A stretch of DNA of 64,000 nucleotides from the NCBI RefSeq assembly GCF_900116645.1, contig NZ_FPBO01000016.1:1-64000 (forward strand), given 5' to 3'. Positions 58,394 through 64,000 of this stretch are shown here, piece after piece (position 1 is the first letter of the stretch; the number at the start of each line of letters is the position of its first letter). Source of the stretch: Pseudoduganella namucuonensis (GTDB taxonomy: Bacteria; Pseudomonadota; Gammaproteobacteria; Burkholderiales; Burkholderiaceae_D). Below the pieces are notes generated by a model that worked only from the letters and a program-made list of their open reading frames with translations, was not told where the DNA came from and did not search any database. Both the position numbers and the translations under genes were made by a program.

Positions 58394-59751
58394 GGGACGA
58401 GCGCCCCACTCCGGACGAAGGCGCCGGGCCGGCCGGCGTGCCGCGGCAGGCGCGGCGCAGGCTGCGCTTCAGCGACCCGGCCTGGGAGGCGCTGTACCGC
58501 AAGGCGCAGCGGGAGGAGCTGGTCGCAGCCTCGCGCTGGGGCCTGCTGGTGGCGTTGATCCTGGCGCTGGCCTTCATGTGGCAGGACACGATGTTGTCGT
58601 CCAACGGCCACGTGGCCACCAACATCCGCATCTACCTGGTGGTGCCGCTGTGCCTGGGCACGTGGTACGCGCTCCGGCAGCGGCCGCTGTTGGGCTACGC
58701 GGAGCTCATCATCTCGAGCTTCCTGCTGCTGTATTCCGTGCTGATCGCGGCCATCTTCCTGGTGTTCGAGCCGGGCTTTTACGGCCTGTCCGGTTCGGTC
58801 GGCGAGGGCAACTTCATCATGATCATCCTGGCCACGTTCACGCTGTCCTGCCTGCGGCCGCCGTGGGCGCTGGGCGTGGCGGCCGCGGTGCTGGCGATCT
58901 ACACGGCCGGCAACCTGCTGTGGACCGCCGTGGACACGGAACAGTTCCTGAACGGCCATTTCTCCAACGCGGTCATGACGATGGCGCTGGGCGCCGCCAC
59001 CTGCTGCCTGTTCGACATGCTGCGCCGGCGCCAGTTCATCACGCTGCGCACGCTGGAGATGGAAAAGGAGCGCTACAAGGAGCTGCTGTACAACCTGGTG
59101 CCGCACAAGATCGCCACGCGCATCGAGGGCGGCGAGTTCCCCATCGCCGATTCGCACGCGGAGATCGCGGTGCTGTTCTCGGACCTGGTCGGCTTCACCA
59201 CGCTCACCCAGCAGATCGCGCCGCGCACGCTGGTGCAACTGCTCAACGAGCTGTTCTTCGAATACGACCTGGCGGCCGAGCGCCTCGGCGTGGAAAAGAT
59301 CAAGACCATCGGCGACGGCTACATGGCCGCCTGCGGACCGCCGGTGGCGGAGGAGCGGCGCACGGTGCTGATCGCGCAACTGGCGCTGGAGATGATCGAA
59401 ATCACCCGCGCGGTGGCGCTCAAGTACAAGCTGCCGATCGGGGTCCGGGTCGGCATCCACAGCGGCAGCCTGGTGGCCGGCGTGATCGGCAAGAACCGCT
59501 ACACCTACGACATGTGGGGCGAGTCGGTGAACATGGCCAGCCGGATGGAGTCCAGCGGGCTGCCGAACCGGGTGCAGGCTTCCGAATCCGCCTATCAGCG
59601 GCTGGCCGACCGGTTCGCCTTCGAGGCGCGCGGCGAGATCGAGGTCAAGGGCATCGGCCCGGTCCAGGCCTATCTGCTGACGGCGCCGCTGGCCCGGTCC
59701 GACGCCACGCCAGGCGGCCATGAAGAGCGCTCCCTGGCCAGGCATGGTTGA
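58390..59751 (+). CDS. Membrane class III adenylyl cyclase
   Basis: A 453-residue protein. The GTG at 58390 overlaps the previous stop by four bases. Residues about 45-225 hold six hydrophobic helices, followed by a helical linker (residues about 225-245, with RTLEMEKERYKELLYNLVPH). The cyclase domain is at about 255-435: metal Asp in VLFSDLVGFTTLTQQ, second metal Asp in IKTIGDGYMAACG, adenine-selecting Lys in GVEKIKTI and Asp in TYDMWGESVNMASRM, with transition-state Asn and Arg in the same segment. The Lys/Asp pair predicts ATP rather than GTP as substrate. The coupling to an outer-membrane protein is unusual and may reflect an envelope signal. Confidence 0.88.
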   Translation: MRDERPTPDEGAGPAGVPRQARRRLRFSDPAWEALYRKAQREELVAASRWGLLVALILALAFMWQDTMLSSNGHVATNIRIYLVVPLCLGTWYALRQRPLLGYAELIISSFLLLYSVLIAAIFLVFEPGFYGLSGSVGEGNFIMIILATFTLSCLRPPWALGVAAAVLAIYTAGNLLWTAVDTEQFLNGHFSNAVMTMALGAATCCLFDMLRRRQFITLRTLEMEKERYKELLYNLVPHKIATRIEGGEFPIADSHAEIAVLFSDLVGFTTLTQQIAPRTLVQLLNELFFEYDLAAERLGVEKIKTIGDGYMAACGPPVAEERRTVLIAQLALEMIEITRAVALKYKLPIGVRVGIHSGSLVAGVIGKNRYTYDMWGESVNMASRMESSGLPNRVQASESAYQRLADRFAFEARGEIEVKGIGPVQAYLLTAPLARSDATPGGHEERSLARHG

Positions 59752-59805
59752 ATATACCGGGCGGGAACGGGATGCTATAGTGTATCTTTTACCAACAGAG
59801 CAGCC

Positions 59806-60183
59806 ATGAAAACTTTTGCGGAGTCAGTCGATCTTGCCGCCGCGTTCGGCACGGTGAACGAACTTTGGTCGCCGAAGGTGATCGCGCAGGTGAACGACCA
59901 ATATGTGAAGCTGGCCAAGGTGCAAGGCGAGATCACCTGGCACAGCCACGAGCACGAGGACGAACTGTTTTACATCGTGCGCGGCCATCTGCGTATCCAT
60001 TACGAGGACCGCGTGGTCGATTTGCCGCAGGGTTCGCTGCATGTGGTGCCGCGCGGCGTCCAGCACAAGCCCGTTGCCGACGAGGAGTGCTGGATCATGC
60101 TGATCGAAACCGTGACCACCAAGCACACGGGCGATGTTGATATGCCCTACACCAAGACGCTGGAGCAGCAACTCGCGGGTTGA
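59806..60183 (+). CDS. Cupin-domain protein
   Basis: A 125-residue single-domain cupin. The metal motif is WHSHEHEDELFYIVRGHLRI with the two His and Glu ligands, and the second half holds HVVPRGVQHKPVADEEC. Such small cupins can be isomerases, dioxygenases or sugar binders; no function can be assigned. ATG at 59806 is preceded by a weak AGAGC site. The stop is followed nine bases later by the NnrU-family gene on the other strand. Confidence 0.88.
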   Translation: MKTFAESVDLAAAFGTVNELWSPKVIAQVNDQYVKLAKVQGEITWHSHEHEDELFYIVRGHLRIHYEDRVVDLPQGSLHVVPRGVQHKPVADEECWIMLIETVTTKHTGDVDMPYTKTLEQQLAG

Positions 60184-60191
60184 TGCGCTCG

Positions 60192-60773
60192 TCAGACCAG
60201 GAAGGGATGCACGCCGATGAGCTTGGCGTGCAGCCAGAAGGCGAACGCGGCCCAGGCGACGATGCCCGCCACGGCGGTGACGACGGTGCCGGAGACCGTG
60301 CCGGCGGGATAGACCGCGCCCGTGTGCCGGTCGCGCCGCCGCGCGGCGCGGAAGTCGAGCACGGCCCATAGCAGGAAGGCGCCGAACAGCACGATGTCGG
60401 CCAGGTTGCCGTTGGCCAGCAGGTGCGCCAGCGCCCACACTTTCACGCCCAGCACCATCGGATGGTGCAGCTTGGCCTTGATGCCGTTGCGCGGCACGTA
60501 GGCGGCCGCGATGAAGATGAAGGAGAACAGCGTCAGCAGCGCGGCCAGGTGGCGCATGCCCGTCGGCGGCACCCACACCACCACGGGCGCCTGCCGCGCC
60601 AGGCCGTAGCCCCAGACGATGAGCGCGAAGCCGGCGATCGAGACCAGCGAATACACGCCCTTCCAGCCGTTCTCGCCCAGGCGGGCGCGCATCCGCGTGC
60701 GCCAGGACTCGGCGAAGATGCGCACGGAATGCGCGCCCAGGAAGAGCAGCAGGCCAAGGATCAGGATGGTCAT
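60192..60773 (-). CDS. NnrU-family membrane protein
   Basis: A 193-residue integral membrane protein with about five helices. Family features: LGLLLFLGAHSVRIFAESWR near the start, WVPPTGMRHLAALLTLFSFI and YVPRNGIKAKLHHPMVLGVK, WALAHLLANGNLADIVLFG. NnrU was described near denitrification genes in Rhodobacter and relatives, but its role there and here is not settled. ATG at 60773 is the first Met of the conserved region. It converges on the cupin gene and precedes nudB on the same strand by 73 bases. Confidence 0.88.
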   Translation of the reverse strand: MTILILGLLLFLGAHSVRIFAESWRTRMRARLGENGWKGVYSLVSIAGFALIVWGYGLARQAPVVVWVPPTGMRHLAALLTLFSFIFIAAAYVPRNGIKAKLHHPMVLGVKVWALAHLLANGNLADIVLFGAFLLWAVLDFRAARRRDRHTGAVYPAGTVSGTVVTAVAGIVAWAAFAFWLHAKLIGVHPFLV

Positions 60774-60846
60774 CGCGTCGTCTCGCAGAGGTGTGGGACT
60801 TTGACGATAAAGCAAAATGGCCAGGCCGGCAACCCGCGATCGACGC

Positions 60847-61308
60847 CTAGCGGAAGGACGCCAGCTGACGCGGCAGCTGCAGCACCGCCTCGGCGTTCGA
60901 CGAGGAGAAGCACTGGTCGGCCGCCTCCAGGTAGGGCAGCCACCTGTATTGCACATGCTCGCGCGGACTGAGCAGGATGGGGATGTCGCGCGGCACCTCG
61001 ACGCTGAACACGTGCTCGGTGTTCAGCGTCACGCCCGGCGCGTAACGGTGCCGCCAGACCGGGTAGATCTCGTAAATGTTGGACAGCTTCCAGTCGCGCA
61101 GGACGACGCGCTCGCCGTCGGCGACGATGCCGGTCTCCTCGAACAGCTCGCGCGTGGCCGTGGCCAGCAAGGGCTCGTCGACCGCGTCCAGCGAGCCGGT
61201 CACGGACTGCCAATAGCCGGGCTTGTCCGCGCGCTCGATCAGCAGCACCTGCAGGTCGGCGGTGTGGATCACCACCAGGACGGATTCGGGAATCTTGTAG
61301 GGCTTCAT
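60847..61308 (-). CDS. nudB: Dihydroneopterin triphosphate diphosphatase
   Basis: A 153-residue Nudix hydrolase. The Nudix box is intact from GSLDAVDEPLLATATRELFE to ETGI. The folate-pathway enzyme removes pyrophosphate from dihydroneopterin triphosphate. Placement directly after aspS is the standard order in Burkholderiales and supports this assignment over a generic Nudix hydrolase. ATG at 61308 is used. A terminator hairpin lies between aspS and this gene, so expression may be partly independent. Confidence 0.92.
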   Translation of the reverse strand: MKPYKIPESVLVVIHTADLQVLLIERADKPGYWQSVTGSLDAVDEPLLATATRELFEETGIVADGERVVLRDWKLSNIYEIYPVWRHRYAPGVTLNTEHVFSVEVPRDIPILLSPREHVQYRWLPYLEAADQCFSSSNAEAVLQLPRQLASFR

Positions 61309-61323
61309 GCGTTCACATAAAAG

Positions 61324-61345
61324 AAAAGGCGCCGAGGCGCCTTTT
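61324..61345. terminator. Terminator hairpin between aspS and nudB
   Basis: Perfect inverse arms AAAAGGCGCC (61324-61333) and GGCGCCTTTT (61336-61345). It lies 11 bases after the aspS stop on the minus strand and would attenuate transcription into nudB. Confidence 0.82.
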
Positions 61346-61356
61346 CCATTGCTACA

Positions 61357-63162
61357 TCAACCAGCCACTTTCGGCTCGGCCGCGCGCAGGCGGATGTGCA
61401 GCTCTTTCAGCTGCTTCTCGTCCACTTCCGACGGCGCCTGGGTCAGCAGGCACTGGGCGCGCTGGGTTTTCGGGAAGGCGATCACGTCGCGGATCGAATC
61501 GGACTTGGTCATCAGGGTCACGATACGGTCCAGGCCGAAGGCCAGGCCGCCGTGCGGAGGCGCGCCGTATTGCAGCGCGTCCAGCAGGAAGCCGAACTTC
61601 AGGCGGGCCTCGTCGGCGTCGATCTTCAGCGCGCGGAACACTTTCGACTGCACTTCCTCGCGGTGGATACGGATCGAACCGCCGCCCAGTTCCCAGCCGT
61701 TCAGCACCATGTCGTAGGCCTTGGCGATGCAGGCGCCCGGATTGGTTTCCAGCATGTCCTCGTGGCCGTCCTTCGGCGCGGTGAACGGGTGGTGGGTCGC
61801 GGTCCAGCGGTCCGCCTCCTCGTCGTATTCGAACATCGGGAAGTCCACCACCCACAGCGGCGCCCACACGTCGTCGAACAGGCCGGCCTTCTTGCCGAAC
61901 TCGGAGTGGCCGATCTTCACGCGCAGCGCGCCGATGGCGTCGTTCACCACCTTGGCCTTGTCCGCGCCGAAGAAGATCAGGTCGCCGTCCTCGGCGCCGG
62001 TCAGTTCCAGGATCTTGGCCAGCGCGTTGTCGTGCAGGTTCTTGACGATCGGCGATTGCAGGCCGTCGCGGCCCTTGGCCTTCTCGTTGACCTTGATGTA
62101 GGCCAGGCCCTTGGCGCCGTAGATGGCGACGAACTGGGTGTAGGCGTCGATTTCCGAACGGGGCATGTCGCCGCCCTTCGGCACGCGCAGGCCGACCACG
62201 CGGCCGTTCGGCATGTTGGCGGCGCCGGCGAAGACCTTGAAGTCGACGTCCTTCATCACCTCGGTCAGCTCGGTGAACTCGAGCTTGACGCGCATGTCCG
62301 GCTTGTCCGAACCGTATTTGCCCATGGCCTCGTAGAAGTCCATCACCGGGAACGGGTTAGGCAGGTCGACCGACATGGTGTTCTTGAAGACCTTGCGGAT
62401 CATGTCCTCGAACAGGTCGCGGATCTCCTGCTCGTTCAGGAACGAGGTTTCGCAGTCGATCTGGGTGAACTCGGGCTGGCGGTCGGCGCGCAGGTCCTCG
62501 TCGCGGAAGCACTTGGTGATCTGGTAGTAGCGGTCGAAGTTGGCCACCATCAGCAGTTGCTTGAACAGCTGCGGCGACTGCGGCAGCGCGAAGAAGTTGC
62601 CGGCGTTGACGCGCGACGGCACCAGGTAGTCGCGCGCGCCTTCGGGGGTCGACTTGGTCAGGGTCGGGGTTTCGATGTCGATGAAGCCCAGGTCGTCCAG
62701 GTACTTGCGCACTTCCATCGTGACCTTGTAACGCAGGCGCAGGTTGTTCTGCATTTGCGGACGGCGCAGGTCCAGCACGCGGTGGGTCAGGCGGGTGGTC
62801 TCGGACAGGTTGTCGTCGTCCAGCTGGAAAGGAACGGCCACGGAGGCGTTCAGCACTTCCAGTTGCGAGCAGACCACTTCGATCTTGCCCGATTTCAGGT
62901 TGGCGTTGACGGTGCCGGCCAGGCGGTCCTTGACCACGCCGGTCACGCGCAGGCAGTACTCGTTGCGCACCGATTCGGCGGTCTTGAAGACCTCGGCCTG
63001 CTCCGGATTGCAGACCACCTGAACCAGGCCTTCGCGGTCGCGCAGGTCGATGAAGATCACGCCGCCGTGGTCGCGGCGACGGTGTACCCAGCCGCACAGG
63101 CTGACGGTTTGTCCGAGCTGGGCTTCAGTGGTGAGGCCGCAGTAGTGAGTGCGCATAGACAT
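61357..63162 (-). CDS. aspS: Aspartyl-tRNA synthetase
   Basis: A 601-residue class IIb synthetase. The N-terminal OB-fold anticodon domain spans about 1-110 ([20 protein letters not shown]). Class II motif 2 is [20 protein letters not shown] and motif 3 is [14 protein letters not shown], with the bacterial GAD insertion domain between (about 290-420). The length is standard. Two Met codons (63162 and 63156) are possible starts. The enzyme may also charge tRNA-Asn in species lacking AsnRS; that cannot be told here. It is 30 bases after the DUF502 stop. Confidence 0.97.
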   Translation of the reverse strand: MSMRTHYCGLTTEAQLGQTVSLCGWVHRRRDHGGVIFIDLRDREGLVQVVCNPEQAEVFKTAESVRNEYCLRVTGVVKDRLAGTVNANLKSGKIEVVCSQLEVLNASVAVPFQLDDDNLSETTRLTHRVLDLRRPQMQNNLRLRYKVTMEVRKYLDDLGFIDIETPTLTKSTPEGARDYLVPSRVNAGNFFALPQSPQLFKQLLMVANFDRYYQITKCFRDEDLRADRQPEFTQIDCETSFLNEQEIRDLFEDMIRKVFKNTMSVDLPNPFPVMDFYEAMGKYGSDKPDMRVKLEFTELTEVMKDVDFKVFAGAANMPNGRVVGLRVPKGGDMPRSEIDAYTQFVAIYGAKGLAYIKVNEKAKGRDGLQSPIVKNLHDNALAKILELTGAEDGDLIFFGADKAKVVNDAIGALRVKIGHSEFGKKAGLFDDVWAPLWVVDFPMFEYDEEADRWTATHHPFTAPKDGHEDMLETNPGACIAKAYDMVLNGWELGGGSIRIHREEVQSKVFRALKIDADEARLKFGFLLDALQYGAPPHGGLAFGLDRIVTLMTKSDSIRDVIAFPKTQRAQCLLTQAPSEVDEKQLKELHIRLRAAEPKVAG

Positions 63163-63192
63163 GGTTTATTTCTCAGTTCAGGTTAATTTGGT

Positions 63193-63780
63193 TCATTCGG
63201 GCGCAACCACACCCATCGATACGATGTATTTCAGGGCGGCATCGACACTCATGTCGAGTTCGATGACATCTTTTTTTGCCAGCATCAGGAAGAATCCCGA
63301 CGTCGGGTTCGGCGTGGTGGGCACGTACACGCTCACGTACTCGCCCTCCAGGTGGTTCTTCACGTCGCCGCCGGGCACCCCGGTCAGGAAGGCGATGGTG
63401 CGGCAGTCCTGGTGCGGATACGGGATCAGCACGGCCTTGCGGAAGGCGTTGCCGGACGAGCTGAACAAGGTGTCCGACACTTGCTTGACGCTGCCGTACA
63501 GCGAGCTGACGACGGGGATGCGGTGCAGCAGCTTTTCCCACAGGCGCACGATGTAGTTGCCGACCAGGTTGTTGGTCAGCAGGCCGGTCAGGAACACGAT
63601 CAGCACGGTCAGGATGGTGCCCAGGCCGGGGATGTCAAAACCGATCAGGGTGCGCGGCTGCCAGCGTTCGGGCACGAACAGCAGCGACTGGTCCATGGTG
63701 CTGATCACCAGGCTCAGCACCCAGGCGGTGATCGCCAGCGGCACCAGGATCAGCAGTCCGGTAATGAAGTATTTGCGCAT
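63193..63780 (-). CDS. DUF502 family membrane protein
   Basis: A 195-residue protein with two membrane helices (residues about 3-27 and 52-75) and a C-terminal soluble domain. Conserved segments: YFITGLLILVPLAITAWVLS, TGLLTNNLVGNYIVRLWEK, PVVSSLYGSVKQVSDTLFSS and VPTTPNPTSGFFLMLAKKDV. The function is unknown, but the position between fmdB and aspS is conserved in Burkholderiales. It is translated 28 bases after the fmdB stop. Confidence 0.93.
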   Translation of the reverse strand: MRKYFITGLLILVPLAITAWVLSLVISTMDQSLLFVPERWQPRTLIGFDIPGLGTILTVLIVFLTGLLTNNLVGNYIVRLWEKLLHRIPVVSSLYGSVKQVSDTLFSSSGNAFRKAVLIPYPHQDCRTIAFLTGVPGGDVKNHLEGEYVSVYVPTTPNPTSGFFLMLAKKDVIELDMSVDAALKYIVSMGVVAPE

Positions 63781-63808
63781 CGTGTTCCTCTAGTGTTCCT
63801 CTTGCCGC

Positions 63809-64000
63809 TCAGTCGGATTTGGTGGGCGCCGGCGTGGGCGCCGCCGCGGCGGCCGGGGCGTCCGCCTTGGGCGCGTCGGCTTTGGGCGCGGCGCCGCCGC
63901 CGGCCGGGGCGCCGGAGACCGCGGTGGTCGGGGCCTTGGCGCCGCCACGGAAATCGGTCACGTACCAGCCGGTTCCCTTTAATTGGAAGCCGGCGGCCGT
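63809..64000 (-). CDS. FmdB-family zinc-ribbon protein, C-terminal part only
   Basis: Partial: 63 residues at the right edge, with the N-terminal zinc ribbon outside the window. The visible FQLKGTGWYVTDFRGGAK is the typical conserved FmdB tail before a variable end, here Ala/Pro/Lys-rich with a repeated ADAPK unit. The gene order fmdB–DUF502–aspS is typical for the group. The role of FmdB in metabolism is unresolved. Confidence 0.8.
   Translation of the reverse strand, partial: TAAGFQLKGTGWYVTDFRGGAKAPTTAVSGAPAGGGAAPKADAPKADAPAAAAAPTPAPTKSD

Noticed and set aside
1-64000. tRNA, rRNA or mobile elements
   Set aside because: Reading both strands I saw no tRNA-like cloverleaf, no rRNA sequence, no transposase and no terminal inverted repeats bounding a cargo. 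A tRNAscan-SE and ISfinder run would settle this.

Overview
The window is GC-rich, densely packed bacterial DNA. The block fmdB–DUF502–aspS–nudB–NnrU–endonuclease/phosphatase–clsB–hslR, a VgrG start of the Oxalobacteraceae type and the codon bias suggest a betaproteobacterium of the Massilia/Duganella/Telluria group. This is inferred from gene content; no rRNA marker is present. I saw no tRNA, rRNA, CRISPR array, insertion sequence or prophage.

Layout. 1-285: start of a VgrG spike protein, cut by the window edge. 553-3239: a signalling operon (small kinase, receiver-TPR protein, 70-residue protein). 3285-5848: tag and a degenerate MnmC with a Pro-Thr linker made of hexamer DNA repeats. 5924-9395: OsmC protein and a GAF-GGDEF diguanylate cyclase, convergent, separated by a four-copy inverted-repeat cluster. 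9466-13560: AEC transporter, DUF4142 protein, a small secreted protein with an ECF sigma/anti-sigma pair, and an HxlR regulator. 13884-20019: receiver-AraC regulator, PnuC-like transporter, a lectin plus aerolysin-like protein, and a 1160-residue XRE/ATPase/TPR protein. 20020-21415: a decayed blaI running into an M56 peptidase-TonB protein. 21436-25837: higBA, a TPR-methyltransferase, an epimerase-DoxX/DUF2269 pair behind a perfect palindrome, and an ATPase-tail pseudogene. 25856-27547: a CorA-like membrane protein.

27709-36644 is a plant-polysaccharide region. It holds a GH43-ricin lectin enzyme, a serine hydrolase, and a GH1–MFS–GH9 operon divergent from a LacI repressor, with two LacI-type operator boxes between them. 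The expected flow is GH9 cleavage outside the cytoplasm, MFS import and GH1 hydrolysis inside. A 1002-residue PPC/DUF4214 protein follows.

40260-45801 is the most interesting block. A canonical cobalamin riboswitch with a downstream hairpin controls an exported, membrane-anchored CobN-like chelatase. It is translationally coupled to an ExbB/TolQ-like protein and a DUF2149 protein that resembles a minimal ExbD.

45950-64000: a toxin-first hipA-hipB pair; a TetR-controlled beta-oxidation cluster of the fadE–fadN–fadA type plus an enoyl-CoA hydratase; hslR, clsB and an EEP phosphatase; an outer-membrane protein coupled to an adenylyl cyclase; a cupin; and the nnrU–nudB–aspS–DUF502–fmdB block, cut at the right edge.
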